The notes beneath the pieces are model-generated. The model did not search any database and was not told the origin of the DNA. It saw nothing but the letters and a program-made list of their open reading frames with translations. The position numbers and the translations under genes are program-made. This document shows, piece after piece, positions 31,906 through 42,212 of a stretch of 64,000 bases of DNA (position 1 is its first letter; every line of letters starts with the position of its first letter). The stretch covers positions 2,524,332-2,588,331 of the forward strand of contig NZ_CP025572.1 in NCBI RefSeq assembly GCF_018336975.1, in the 5' to 3' direction. The stretch is from Marinomonas sp. CT5. Lineage in GTDB: Bacteria; Pseudomonadota; Gammaproteobacteria; Pseudomonadales; Marinomonadaceae.

Positions 31906-33384
31906 ATGAAGCAGTCTTTACAATTAAAGCTCGGCCAACAGCTGACTATGACGCCGCAGTTGCAACAGGCTATCCGCTTGCTGCAACTTTCAACGTTGGA
32001 TTTAAAACAAGAAATCCATGAATTTCTTGAATCAAACCCTCTTTTAGAGCTCGATGAAGATGAACAACTTCATGTCGACGTCACACCCAGCATTGAATCT
32101 AAAAGCGCCGCAGCGGATAACAATACTTCAGCCGACAACAGCGAAGAACCACGCATTGAATCTGAGTGGACTGAAAGTATCCCTGAAGAATTATCCATTG
32201 ATAGTCATTGGGACGATACTTACCAAAGCTCTGCCGCTGTTAGTGACCATAATAGTTTTGAGGGTGAAAGCGACTTTGAAAGCCGTAATGCACCAGCAGA
32301 AAGCATACAAGACCACTTAATCTGGCAACTAAATCTGACACACATTTCGGATCGAGATATAGAAATCGCTTACGCCATTATCGAATGTGTTCAGCCCGAT
32401 GGTTATTTAAGCATTTCGCCCGAAGATATTTGTGAGTCTCTTAGCACCGAACTTGAAGACTTAGACCTAGAAGAAGTGATCGCCGTCCAACATAGACTGC
32501 AGCGTTTTGATCCTGTTGGTGTTTGCTCAATTGACTTACGCGATTGCTTGCTTGTGCAACTCGAAGCATTCCAAAACCACCCTTTATATAAAAGCACTTA
32601 CAACCTGATTGATCATTATTTACCTCTTTTAGGTAATCGTGATTTTGCTCAATTAACGCGCAAAACAAAACTAAAAGACGAAGCGTTAAAAGAAGTTATT
32701 AATTTAATACAGCAACTTAACCCGCGCCCAGGTTCAGTTATTGATGCCGATGATACAGACTATGTTATTCCTGATGTCTCTGTGAAAAAGCGTAATGATG
32801 TATGGCAAGTTGAACTCAATAATGATGCCCTTCCTCCGATAAAAATCAATGAAACCTATTCGGCTATGGCAAGTTCCACCACATCGTCAGAAGATGCAAC
32901 ATACATCAAGACCTCTCTTCAAGAGGCGAAATGGTTTATGAAGAGCCTACAGAGTCGTAACGAAACATTGCTCAAAGTAGCCAGTTGTATTGTAAGTCGT
33001 CAAATCGATTTTTTTGAATTAGGTGAAGAAGCTATGAAACCCATGGTACTTCATGATGTTGCGGAAGAAGTGGGCATGCATGAATCGACCATATCAAGGG
33101 TTACAACACAGAAATACATGCATACCCCAAAAGGTATTTTTGAACTGAAGTACTTTTTCTCCAGTCACGTCAACACGGCTTCAGGTGGAGAATGCTCTTC
33201 TACCGCTATACGAGCTATGATTAAAAAACTTGTTGCTGATGAGCCAGCTAAAAAGCCATTAAGTGATAATAAGCTAGCCGCCATCCTTGCAGATCAAGGC
33301 ATACAGGTCGCTAGACGCACAGTTGCAAAATATCGAGAGGCGATGAACATCCCTCCTTCCAATGAACGAAAACGACTGATCTAA
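31906..33384 (+). CDS. rpoN: RNA polymerase sigma-54 factor
   Basis: 492 residues. N-terminal glutamine/leucine-rich activator region (LGQQLTMTPQLQQAIRLLQL), acidic region II, core-binding domain, helix-turn-helix (LHDVAEEVGMHESTISRVT) and the RpoN box ARRTVAKYRE near the C-terminus. Directs transcription of nitrogen and other enhancer-dependent genes. Position after lptB is the conserved proteobacterial one. Confidence 0.97.
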   Translation: MKQSLQLKLGQQLTMTPQLQQAIRLLQLSTLDLKQEIHEFLESNPLLELDEDEQLHVDVTPSIESKSAAADNNTSADNSEEPRIESEWTESIPEELSIDSHWDDTYQSSAAVSDHNSFEGESDFESRNAPAESIQDHLIWQLNLTHISDRDIEIAYAIIECVQPDGYLSISPEDICESLSTELEDLDLEEVIAVQHRLQRFDPVGVCSIDLRDCLLVQLEAFQNHPLYKSTYNLIDHYLPLLGNRDFAQLTRKTKLKDEALKEVINLIQQLNPRPGSVIDADDTDYVIPDVSVKKRNDVWQVELNNDALPPIKINETYSAMASSTTSSEDATYIKTSLQEAKWFMKSLQSRNETLLKVASCIVSRQIDFFELGEEAMKPMVLHDVAEEVGMHESTISRVTTQKYMHTPKGIFELKYFFSSHVNTASGGECSSTAIRAMIKKLVADEPAKKPLSDNKLAAILADQGIQVARRTVAKYREAMNIPPSNERKRLI

Positions 33385-33401
33385 ACGGAAAGCATTTTAT
33401 C

Positions 33402-33851
33402 ATGTCCTTGAAATCATTACTAAAAGCTGAACTCGTACTTGCAAAGCAAGACATTATTAGCAAAAAACGTGTTTTAGAAAATATCGCTGATGTTGCATCA
33501 AATCGCCTACACTGCAATAACGAAGACGTTTATGATGCCCTTCTGGGGAGGGAAAAGCTTGGCAGTACGGGAATAGGCAATGGCATAGCCATCCCCCATT
33601 GCCGCCTTGAAACAGCAAACCACACAGCCATTGTTGTTATGTCTTTACAAACCCCCATTGACTTTGATTCGATTGATAAAAGAGCAGTTGATCTCATATT
33701 CGCACTTATCGTTCCACCCAACGAATGTGACCAACATCTTTCAACGTTAGCGAAAATAGCAGAACTTGCTCAATCCGCTGAATCGTTGGACAAGTTACGT
33801 ACAGCACAAACTAATGAAGAGTTATTAAGTATTTTTGAATCCCTTATATAG
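33402..33851 (+). CDS. ptsN: Nitrogen-PTS EIIA component PtsN
   Basis: 149 residues. EIIA-Ntr fold with the phosphorylated His66 in IAIPHCRLE. Receives phosphate from PtsO and regulates K+ transport and other targets. 17 bases after rpoN. The ribosome-hibernation gene hpf, usually between rpoN and ptsN, is absent. Confidence 0.93.
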   Translation: MSLKSLLKAELVLAKQDIISKKRVLENIADVASNRLHCNNEDVYDALLGREKLGSTGIGNGIAIPHCRLETANHTAIVVMSLQTPIDFDSIDKRAVDLIFALIVPPNECDQHLSTLAKIAELAQSAESLDKLRTAQTNEELLSIFESLI

Positions 33852-33860
33852 GAAAATAGC

Positions 33861-34130
33861 ATGCAGGAAGAGTCCGTAATTATTATCAACAAACTTGGCC
33901 TTCATGCTCGTGCAGCTGGCAAACTCATTGAAACAACATCTCGTTTTTCTTGTGATATTACGATTGAAAAAGAAGGACGAAATGTTGATGGCAAAAGCAT
34001 TATGGCAATGATGATGCTGGCCGCCGGTAAAGGCACTGAAATTCACATAAAAACTAATGGAGATGACGAAAAAGAAGCGATTGAAGCCATCATTGAGCTT
34101 ATTAACAATCGTTTCGGCGAAGATGAGTAA
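33861..34130 (+). CDS. ptsO: Nitrogen-PTS HPr-like phosphocarrier
   Basis: 89 residues. HPr family with active-site His15 in NKLGLHARAAGK and the second conserved motif VDGKSIMAMMMLAAGKG. Transfers phosphate from EI-Ntr to PtsN. rapZ, normally between ptsN and this gene in E. coli, is not present. Confidence 0.93.
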   Translation: MQEESVIIINKLGLHARAAGKLIETTSRFSCDITIEKEGRNVDGKSIMAMMMLAAGKGTEIHIKTNGDDEKEAIEAIIELINNRFGEDE

Positions 34131-34138
34131 TACACCTC

Positions 34139-35491
34139 ATGTCAGAGCAAAACACACTTAATCATCTCCAAACTGTCACCGAATCGTTAGAATCCGGTGC
34201 GACGATGCAAATCCGTTATTTACTTAACGGCGCTTTGCCTGCTCAAGATGTTGCTCGACTACTCGAATCCTCCCCACCAAAAGAACGTAAACTCCTATGG
34301 GAATTAATCGAGGACAAAAACGAAGGTGAAGTCCTACAATATCTAAGCGAAGATATTGGTATTCAATTCATGAAAGACATGGATACAGAGCGTCTTATCG
34401 CCGTATCCGAACATTTTGAGAGCGATGACTTAGCCGACTTACTTCAACACTTACCAGAAAAAGTCGTTAAAGAAGTCCTTGCCTCAATGACCGCACAAGA
34501 TAGAACGCGGGTCGAGGCACTATTAAGCTATTCAGAAGATTCTGCTGGCGGCTTAATGAATACGGACACCATCACCATTCGTCCAAATATCTCTGTCGAC
34601 ATTGTGTTTCGCTATTTACGCCGCCACAGTTCTTTACCCGACATGACTGACAATCTTTTAGTTGTTAGTCGATCCGATCGGCTTCTTGGCACCCTCCCCC
34701 TAACCAAATTATTAGTTTCAGACCCTAATGCCACCGTCCGAGACATTATGGAAACGGAATACACGGTGATAGAAGCCGAAACTAAAGCCAATGATGTCGC
34801 TCAGCTTTTTGAAAAAATGGACCTAGTGTCTGCCCCTGTTATTGATAGCCTAACCAAAAAACTTCTCGGCCGTATTACCATCGATGACGTGGTAGACGTT
34901 ATCCGCGATGAAGCGGAGCACTCCATGCTAAGCATGGCGGGTCTCGACGATGACGAAGATACCTTCGCTCCCATCATGAAAACCACCAAGCGGCGTGCAG
35001 TATGGCTTGGTATAAACCTAATCACCGCTTTCACAGCCTCTTATGTAATAGGTTTATTCCAAGACACATTAGACCAAGTTGTCGCTCTAGCGATCCTTAT
35101 GCCCATTGTCGCCAGTATGGGCGGCATTGCAGGCTCACAGGTACTCACCCTAGTTATTCGTGGTATCGCGCTCAATCAAATCGGCTCCACCAACACCGGT
35201 TGGCTGCTCAATAGAGAACTGATTGTTGGCCTCCTCAATGGCCTTTTATGGGCGACGGTTATTGCCGTCCTCACCGCACTTTGGTTTGACAACATCAAGA
35301 TTGCCTATATCATTGCGGGCGCCATCATAATAAATCTGCTATTTGCAGCAACCACTGGTACACTTCTGCCGATTTTACTGAAAAAACTTGGCATCGACCC
35401 AGCGCTTGCTGGCAGCGTAATTTTGACTACCGTGACCGATGTCGTTGGTTTTTTATCCTTCCTCGGTCTCGCCACTATCTTTCTAATATAG
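34139..35491 (+). CDS. mgtE: Magnesium transporter MgtE
   Basis: 450 residues. N-terminal helical Mg sensor domain, two CBS domains (about 135-260) and five C-terminal membrane segments with the conserved pore region GGIAGSQVLTLVIRGIALNQI. Mg2+ channel gated by cytosolic Mg2+. Eight bases after ptsO, so probably in the same transcript. Confidence 0.93.
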   Translation: MSEQNTLNHLQTVTESLESGATMQIRYLLNGALPAQDVARLLESSPPKERKLLWELIEDKNEGEVLQYLSEDIGIQFMKDMDTERLIAVSEHFESDDLADLLQHLPEKVVKEVLASMTAQDRTRVEALLSYSEDSAGGLMNTDTITIRPNISVDIVFRYLRRHSSLPDMTDNLLVVSRSDRLLGTLPLTKLLVSDPNATVRDIMETEYTVIEAETKANDVAQLFEKMDLVSAPVIDSLTKKLLGRITIDDVVDVIRDEAEHSMLSMAGLDDDEDTFAPIMKTTKRRAVWLGINLITAFTASYVIGLFQDTLDQVVALAILMPIVASMGGIAGSQVLTLVIRGIALNQIGSTNTGWLLNRELIVGLLNGLLWATVIAVLTALWFDNIKIAYIIAGAIIINLLFAATTGTLLPILLKKLGIDPALAGSVILTTVTDVVGFLSFLGLATIFLI

Positions 35492-35497
35492 GTTCCC

Positions 35498-36034
35498 ATG
35501 ACAGACTTTGATCAATTTGAAAACGAAGAAGACATCCCTAAGAGCAAAACCCAGATCAAGCGTGAAATGGAAGCCTTGCAAGATCTTGGAAAAAAACTGC
35601 TAGGTCTAAGCAAAAACCAGCTTAAAAAAGTAGAAATGTCAGACACTTTGCGCGAAGCATTTGCCGAAGCAGATCGCATTAAAAAGCACGAAGCTATGAG
35701 AAGACACCTACAATACATTGGCAAGATCATGCGTACTGAAGACCATGAAGCCATTGCACAGCGTGTCGCTCTATTTGACACCACATCTGCAGCATACAAT
35801 AAGCTTTTTCATCAATTAGAAATTAAGCGAGATGCGCTAATTGGTGAGAACAGCAAAGAAGAATTGTCTCGATATTTAGACGAAAATCCTGAAATCGAAG
35901 ATATTCAGCTGTTAAGACAATTAATACGTCAGTCCCAAAAAGAAGTTTCCCAGGGAGGAAATACAACAAACCGTAAAAAGCTGTTTCGCTTTTTACGTGA
36001 AGCAGAAGAAAAACGCCTTGGCCTAACAGAATAA
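35498..36034 (+). CDS. darP: Ribosome-associated protein DarP (YjgA, DUF615)
   Basis: 178 residues, very charged and helical, starting with acidic residues then KSKTQIKREMEALQDLGKKLL, and RRHLQYIGKIMR, RQLIRQSQKE and KLFRFLREAEE, which are characteristic of DUF615. In E. coli it associates with late 50S assembly intermediates. Last gene of the plus-strand block. Confidence 0.9.
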   Translation: MTDFDQFENEEDIPKSKTQIKREMEALQDLGKKLLGLSKNQLKKVEMSDTLREAFAEADRIKKHEAMRRHLQYIGKIMRTEDHEAIAQRVALFDTTSAAYNKLFHQLEIKRDALIGENSKEELSRYLDENPEIEDIQLLRQLIRQSQKEVSQGGNTTNRKKLFRFLREAEEKRLGLTE

Positions 36035-36038
36035 TTTT

Positions 36039-36080
36039 AAGCCTGTGCTCCACTGACTTGCTCTTAGAGCACAGGCTTCT
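36039..36080. terminator. Terminator between darP and the nitrilase gene
   Basis: 12-bp stem AAGCCTGTGCTC / GAGCACAGGCTT with a 16-base loop. T-rich sequence lies on the right for the plus strand, and TTAAAAT on the minus side, so it can serve both convergent units. Confidence 0.85.
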
Positions 36081-36082
36081 TA

Positions 36083-36913
36083 TTACATTCGCCTATGAGT
36101 TAAACAAGGCATTTTCTGCCGGCAGTCCGCAAGCATCTGCTTGGTAATTGTAAATACAAAATAGCCCGGTTCTTCTAGCAAGCCTACTAGCTCACGACCA
36201 AAAGGTGAGTACAAGACACTGTGGCCAAAAGTTTGCCTAGTTTCGTTATGCCAACCACATTGATCCACACCTAGCACATAACATTGATTTTCAATCGCCC
36301 GCGCTGATAGCAAAGTATTCCAGTGAGCTTTCCCCGTCACATAAGTAAACGCCGAAGGGACCAACAATATATCCGCCCCTAATTTTCCAAGCTCTCGATA
36401 CAACTCAGGGAACCGCAAATCGTAACAAATACTGAGACCAACTTTAAAACCCTCGATATCAATCACCTTTAATGCTAGTTCACCCGCCTCTATAAAATCT
36501 GACTCTTTATAAGATGCTGCTTTATCATCAACCATTACATCAAATAGATGAATTTTATCGTAACGCTCAAGGAAAACACCATCAGGACCAATAACCCAAC
36601 AAGTTTGCCTAACTCTCCCATTAGCTACTACTGATCCATCCGGTCTTAACAATTCAGGATGAGATCCTACCACAAGGTAAATTTCATACTCTTTGGCAAG
36701 CTCAGATATCTCCGTTAGTAGAATATCTTGTTCATCTGATTGCGCCAGCGCCCTCATACCTTTGCCATAAAACAAAAAAACATTTTCTGGTAAGACGATT
36801 AACTTAGCACCTTCCTTGACTGCAGAGTCCACTAATTGCTTTACCTGCAATAAATTATCACGCCAATCCTTGGTACTGGTTAATTGGATAGCAGCAACAG
36901 GTAATGTATTCAT
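36083..36913 (-). CDS. Carbon-nitrogen hydrolase (NIT1/YbeM-like)
   Basis: 276 residues from the ATG at 36913. Nitrilase catalytic triad Glu43 (VLPENVFLFYG), Lys in ERYDKIHLFD and Cys in LSICYDLRFPE. The nearest family I recognise is deaminated glutathione amidase (NIT1/YbeM), a metabolite-repair enzyme; omega-amidase activity is the alternative. The start overlaps the yhdP stop (TGATG), so it is coupled to yhdP. Confidence 0.85.
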   Translation of the reverse strand: MNTLPVAAIQLTSTKDWRDNLLQVKQLVDSAVKEGAKLIVLPENVFLFYGKGMRALAQSDEQDILLTEISELAKEYEIYLVVGSHPELLRPDGSVVANGRVRQTCWVIGPDGVFLERYDKIHLFDVMVDDKAASYKESDFIEAGELALKVIDIEGFKVGLSICYDLRFPELYRELGKLGADILLVPSAFTYVTGKAHWNTLLSARAIENQCYVLGVDQCGWHNETRQTFGHSVLYSPFGRELVGLLEEPGYFVFTITKQMLADCRQKMPCLTHRRM

Positions 36914-39900
36914 CAATCTTTTTTCTCTAGTGGTCGGTATTGAACAGGTGTCATAACAGGATCACTAAAAGGTCCCTTCACGGTATATTGGACACTTGTG
37001 ACTTTTGACAACTGATCACCAATTAATTTATCTGTAATATACAAAAGACCAGCCAATTGAGGAGTTCCCCAAAGTAGACCTGCTAATGGGAGTGTCCCAG
37101 ATAAAGGAAAAGTTGCCGTTAATTTTTCATCTAACGTTTCATTAACAATATCAGCCTTACCTGCCACCACAAGTTCAGCCGATGGCGCACTGATAGTGAT
37201 AGGCAAAGCAGTGTTTATGATTCCTTTATCAAGCTTAAGTTTTCCTTTAAATTCATCGTATGTCAGACCCGGCTCATAAACATCTGAGAAGTCCAACAGC
37301 AATCGCCTATTCAATGCTCCAATATTAAATATACCTAACACCTTCAAGAAAGCTGGCAATTCATCTACCTTATTGAAATTGCCATTTTTAGCCGAGAAAT
37401 CAATATGCCCAGATACAGACTGCCTATCAAAATAAAAAGGATGACCCTTCCAGCCCAAACCAACATCAATATTGTAGCTTTTTGAAGACACAATCGATTC
37501 ATTAGAAAACTTATGCGTCAGCTCAGCCAGATTTTCACCTTTGGCAGTAAGAGACAAATCAACTTTAGAGTTTTCCCCTTTATCTAACCAAGATAAACGC
37601 CCCAGAAAGCTTCCTGTTTTTAATTTCATTGATATTGGATCAACTTGAACAAGATCACCATCACGGGAAACATTCAGTTTCCAGTCACCATACGGATTAC
37701 CATTAAAATACAGTTGGTCTATGGACAATGACATATTAGGAATTTGCCTAACTGAGATCGGTGATTTTTTAGAACTGGCTTTCGTTGCACCAGAATCATT
37801 GTCTTTCGCCGTATTCCAACTTAAAAAACCAAAGTGCAAATCTGGCTTATCATCTACATTTTGCAATGAAAAATTCATTTCATCCGAGCTGACATAGAGC
37901 AACTTATCAGCCGATGAATTATATGAAACCTTAAAATTGTGCCAAGTATTCTCAGTATTAACATTTACTTCATCTACGATTAAATCTACTCGACTTAACC
38001 ATTTGGGTAATTTTGGTACTTCAAAACTGTCATCGGAACTCTTTGGCGAACCATTCACATCTGTCATTGTCGATTGCCAATCGGGAATATTTATTCGCTC
38101 AAAACTTCCAGTCAACACCAACCCTTTCGGAATTTGAGTTGCAAAAGACGAATTCGCCTTACCATTTAACCGTAACTCTCCACCAACAAACGCACTGTCT
38201 TGCAATAAAAGCCTAGCTTGGGAAAAAGAAGCATAATCCACATCAACGACAATATCTTTTTCATGCTGCATTAACTTAACCCGTAGCGCTTTCGCCTCAT
38301 CTATTGTTTTACCGGCAGGACTAGGCAAATCAATACCAACGCCACTTAAATCACTTTCCACAACCAAATCAACCTGACCTTCCTGAGACTTATTAACGGA
38401 TAAATTTCCTGTATAAGCCGCTTTACCGGATAAAACACTCAGCATACCCTCAGGAAGCTCTCTCCATTTGGCGACGTCCTTAATACCTACTTCACCAGAC
38501 AAATCCCCCATCACAGCAAATTCACCGCTTGGCGTTGTCATAGAGGATAAAGTCAAGTTAGAGGCCCCACCCAATGCCTGGATACTAAACTCTGAATCCG
38601 CAATACCTTGATCCGAACTGTAGTTAAGATTTCCATCCTCAATATCAAGAGCAAGGTTAATATCACCTATAACAAGGTTATTCTCTTCAAACCTTATTCC
38701 TAATTGCACTTTTGGCTCAGTGTCTTTTACAAAAGGAATCGACACAGCAAAATCGGAGTCAATATCGCCACTCAACTGCCAATTTGCAAAAGGCTTAAGC
38801 ACTAAATCATTCAAAGGCGTCGATCTTAATGTAGACAAGACAATGGACGCCTCTTCATTGACACTTCCTTTTAGATTAAGCCAGTCTGCATTGCCACGCT
38901 TAATTGGCACAGTGATTAAAAGATCATGAACAGGCATCCCTTTTAAATTTGCTGATGCAACTTTTACTGAAACACCTTCTTCATCAAACGCAAAAAAACC
39001 ATCTACTTCAGAGACTGCGGGCCAATTCTTGTCAAAATCCACATCAGCATTATCCACCGCCATTTGCACCCGAACATGTGGATCCGAGCCTTTATTTAAC
39101 TCAGTCTGCAACAATACATCGACTGTTTTAATATCTCCTTTTCCGGTAAATGCATCCTTAATCCAAGATCGAATATCTCGACTTAGTACTTCAGTAGGTA
39201 TAAAAGTTAAACGATCTACTACTGTCAGGTTTTGCCCATGCAAGTCCAATGCAATCCAATCCGGTCTAGATTGACGAACCTCAAACCGAAAACCACCCGT
39301 AATATCTGAGCCATTTCGTTTAACAATAAGATCTTGACCACTTATTAAGAAAACATCTTGTTGCTTTTGCCAACTTACACGACCAGCAAGGGAATCTGTT
39401 TTCCAAGGAGCCGAGTACAAATCCTCAAACCCTAACTTACTTTCCTTGCCTCGAAAATTAATGTATCCGCCCTTATCAGACAAACTAAAAACAGCATCGA
39501 TATTACTGGCCTCAGGAATGCCATTGTATCCATCAACAGAAGCCGACTGAAAATTACTGAGAAATTCAAAGGACACATCATCACCTTCCAGCGACCATGC
39601 TAAAGAAGCGTTTTTTGCCATGCCAGTCGGGTTTAAGCCACCTAGAATTTGCGCCGCATTGCTTTCTGCTGGCAGGAAATGCGCAGATATTTTATTAATT
39701 ATCGCCAAATCGGCTTGATTAAAACTAACCGTTGAACGTTTTGTAACAGACGACCAGTCATAGATAAAATCCGTACTTGGATAAATATTATTAACCTCAT
39801 CCCTGATGCGGAAATTATGAACCGTCATTCGTAAATTTGGTTTATTCTGTGAATAACGAATTTTTATAGAAGGCGATGATTGATAACGCTGACCGTCATC

Positions 39901-40740
39901 AAAAGAAACATCAAGCACTGTAGACTCGGCTCGAACCTCCACTTCCTTGCCAATCAAAGCATTGACCCAAAGATTCCCACCAAATTGTAAAGAGGATAAT
40001 GAAAACTGCTTATCCTCTAAAAAACTATGCAAAGGCATAGGTATAACAGGTACTTTAATGGAAGCCTTGACGCGATAATCGCCAAGCAATGGATGCATCT
40101 GCTCTATGCGGGCATTTAGCTCAACAGGAGAATCAACATCATCTAAATAAATATTGGAACTTAACAAAGATTCGGACGATTTTTTGAAAAGATAAGTATG
40201 AGGTGCAATCAGTTCATGCCGACCAAATCGCTCACTATTAATACGAACCTTAGCATCAAAGATAGAAAAGTTTTGCTGAGCAGACAAGTAATCAAAAACA
40301 CGCTCAACTCCAACTTCATTCTTTACTTCACTAGATGGCTTCGCTCCGGCCAGTCGCCATTTATTTGCCTCTTCTCTTAAATTGACAGAAGGGCTTACGA
40401 AACGAATATAAGTAAAATGTGGACTCAGGCTGACGATAGATTTAATCGTATCTAATCGTATTTGCATTTCATCGATACTGATAGCAGATTGACCACCAGC
40501 AAGCAACTTGAAACCACTTACAGAAAAAGTCGGATCAACTCCTTCTAAATAACCATCAATACGGTCTAGAGTAATCGGATAGCCGGTTATTTGTTGTAAA
40601 TTAGATTCAATCTGTGGGCGATAATGATCCAAATAAGGTAACAACTTACCAATACTGACTGAGAAAATAGCAAGCAAAACCGATAAAGCTACCGCCCCCC
40701 AAAAGCTAAGCAAAACCAGTTTACGCAATAGCCACAACAT
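36913..40740 (-). CDS. yhdP: YhdP-family AsmA-like envelope lipid transport protein
   Basis: 1275 residues from the ATG at 40740 with AAAGG upstream; a GTG at 40758 overlapping the rng stop is possible. One N-terminal membrane anchor (about 6-28) is followed by a very long beta-rich periplasmic region and an AsmA-like C-terminus (LPLAGLLWGTPQLAGLLYITDKLIG). In E. coli YhdP, TamB and YdbH transport phospholipids to the outer membrane. Located after rng as in E. coli. Confidence 0.9.
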   Translation of the reverse strand: MLWLLRKLVLLSFWGAVALSVLLAIFSVSIGKLLPYLDHYRPQIESNLQQITGYPITLDRIDGYLEGVDPTFSVSGFKLLAGGQSAISIDEMQIRLDTIKSIVSLSPHFTYIRFVSPSVNLREEANKWRLAGAKPSSEVKNEVGVERVFDYLSAQQNFSIFDAKVRINSERFGRHELIAPHTYLFKKSSESLLSSNIYLDDVDSPVELNARIEQMHPLLGDYRVKASIKVPVIPMPLHSFLEDKQFSLSSLQFGGNLWVNALIGKEVEVRAESTVLDVSFDDGQRYQSSPSIKIRYSQNKPNLRMTVHNFRIRDEVNNIYPSTDFIYDWSSVTKRSTVSFNQADLAIINKISAHFLPAESNAAQILGGLNPTGMAKNASLAWSLEGDDVSFEFLSNFQSASVDGYNGIPEASNIDAVFSLSDKGGYINFRGKESKLGFEDLYSAPWKTDSLAGRVSWQKQQDVFLISGQDLIVKRNGSDITGGFRFEVRQSRPDWIALDLHGQNLTVVDRLTFIPTEVLSRDIRSWIKDAFTGKGDIKTVDVLLQTELNKGSDPHVRVQMAVDNADVDFDKNWPAVSEVDGFFAFDEEGVSVKVASANLKGMPVHDLLITVPIKRGNADWLNLKGSVNEEASIVLSTLRSTPLNDLVLKPFANWQLSGDIDSDFAVSIPFVKDTEPKVQLGIRFEENNLVIGDINLALDIEDGNLNYSSDQGIADSEFSIQALGGASNLTLSSMTTPSGEFAVMGDLSGEVGIKDVAKWRELPEGMLSVLSGKAAYTGNLSVNKSQEGQVDLVVESDLSGVGIDLPSPAGKTIDEAKALRVKLMQHEKDIVVDVDYASFSQARLLLQDSAFVGGELRLNGKANSSFATQIPKGLVLTGSFERINIPDWQSTMTDVNGSPKSSDDSFEVPKLPKWLSRVDLIVDEVNVNTENTWHNFKVSYNSSADKLLYVSSDEMNFSLQNVDDKPDLHFGFLSWNTAKDNDSGATKASSKKSPISVRQIPNMSLSIDQLYFNGNPYGDWKLNVSRDGDLVQVDPISMKLKTGSFLGRLSWLDKGENSKVDLSLTAKGENLAELTHKFSNESIVSSKSYNIDVGLGWKGHPFYFDRQSVSGHIDFSAKNGNFNKVDELPAFLKVLGIFNIGALNRRLLLDFSDVYEPGLTYDEFKGKLKLDKGIINTALPITISAPSAELVVAGKADIVNETLDEKLTATFPLSGTLPLAGLLWGTPQLAGLLYITDKLIGDQLSKVTSVQYTVKGPFSDPVMTPVQYRPLEKKD

Positions 40741-40757
40741 ATTAGTGCCTTTTATCA

Positions 40758-42212
40758 CTAACGCAACACAACATCGTATTGATCTTGCGTGTAAATGGAA
40801 TCAACTTGAAAGCGAATAGTTTTACCAATGAAAGCCTCCAGCTCTGCAACCGCAGCACTCTCCTCATCATGAAACCTCTCAACCACAGTACTTGCTGCCA
40901 ATACGGTATAAGTTTGAGAGTCATATGCACGATCAGCTCTTAATATTTCTCGAAATACTTCATAACAAACGGTTTCTGGAGTCTTCACTAAACCGCTGCC
41001 ACGGCATGAACGACATGGCTCACATAATGTTTGCCCCAAGCTCTCTCTCGTTCTTTTCCTCGTCATTTCAACCAAACCAAGCTCGGAAACCCCTGTAATC
41101 TTGGTTTTAGCATGATCCGTATCAAGTATTTTCTCAAGCATTCTTAAAACTTGTCGCTTATGCTCCTCATCTTCCATATCGATAAAATCAATAATAATAA
41201 TACCACCGAGGTTTCTCAGTCTTAACTGCCGCCCTATGGCTGTCGCAGCTTCGAGATTGGTTTTATATATGGTTTCTTCAAGATTACGACTACCGACAAA
41301 GGCTCCGGTATTAACATCAATGGTGGTCATAGACTCCGTTTGCTCAACCAATAAATAACCACCTGATTTTAACTGCACTTTTCGATCTAATGCTTTATGT
41401 ATTTCGTCTTCTACACTGTACAGATCAAAAATAGGTCGTTCACCAGGGTAGTACTCAATACGATCCCTCAACTCAGGTATAAAGTCTTCTGCGAAAGAGC
41501 GCAACTTTGCATAGTTTTCCTTGGAGTCAATGCGAATTTTTTCTGTTGTCAAACTCACAAGATCTCGCATAGTGCGCAGATGCAATGGCAAATCTTCATA
41601 TATTACTGAAGGCGCTTTAGCATTTTGCATTCGACGTTTAACCGATTGCCACAGGCGCGTCAGAAACTTAATATCAGCCAGAATCTCTTCCTCGCCCGCC
41701 CGCTCGGCAGCCGTCCTCAAAATATAACCGCTGTTTTCATCGGCATCAGTTAGCGCCTCGGAAACCAAAGATTTTAAACGATCACGCTCAACTTCATCCT
41801 CAATTCTCTGACTCACTCCCACATGCGCTTGATCCGGCATATAAACCAAATAACGAGAAGGAATGGAAAGGTGTGTTGTTAAACGAGCCCCTTTGGAACT
41901 AATTGGGTCTTTAGTAACCTGAACGACAAGAGACTGCCCTTCACGCAAATAATCACCTATTTGATCACTAGGGTTAACCGCATCACGGTCAACCACTTCT
42001 GAGACATGAATGAAAGCCGCTCGCTCTAAACCGATATCAACAAATGCAGCTTGCATTCCAGGTAATACGCGTACTACTTTTCCCTGATAAATATTACCAA
42101 CAATTCCTTTACGGCTAGAGCGCTCAATATACACTTCTTGCAAAACGCCATTTTCAACTAGAGCAACTCGAATCTCCATGGGAGTAACATTAATGAGTAC
42201 ATCTTCACTCAT
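40758..42212 (-). CDS. rng: Ribonuclease G
   Basis: 484 residues. S1 RNA-binding domain (GNIYQGKVVRVLPGMQAAFVD) near the N-terminus, catalytic aspartate region TIDVNTGAFVG and IIIIDFIDMEDEEHK, and the Zn-link cysteines near CEPCRSC. Lacks the long C-terminal scaffold of RNase E. Matures the 5' end of 16S rRNA. Overlaps maf by 8 bases. Confidence 0.95.
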   Translation of the reverse strand: MSEDVLINVTPMEIRVALVENGVLQEVYIERSSRKGIVGNIYQGKVVRVLPGMQAAFVDIGLERAAFIHVSEVVDRDAVNPSDQIGDYLREGQSLVVQVTKDPISSKGARLTTHLSIPSRYLVYMPDQAHVGVSQRIEDEVERDRLKSLVSEALTDADENSGYILRTAAERAGEEEILADIKFLTRLWQSVKRRMQNAKAPSVIYEDLPLHLRTMRDLVSLTTEKIRIDSKENYAKLRSFAEDFIPELRDRIEYYPGERPIFDLYSVEDEIHKALDRKVQLKSGGYLLVEQTESMTTIDVNTGAFVGSRNLEETIYKTNLEAATAIGRQLRLRNLGGIIIIDFIDMEDEEHKRQVLRMLEKILDTDHAKTKITGVSELGLVEMTRKRTRESLGQTLCEPCRSCRGSGLVKTPETVCYEVFREILRADRAYDSQTYTVLAASTVVERFHDEESAAVAELEAFIGKTIRFQVDSIYTQDQYDVVLR

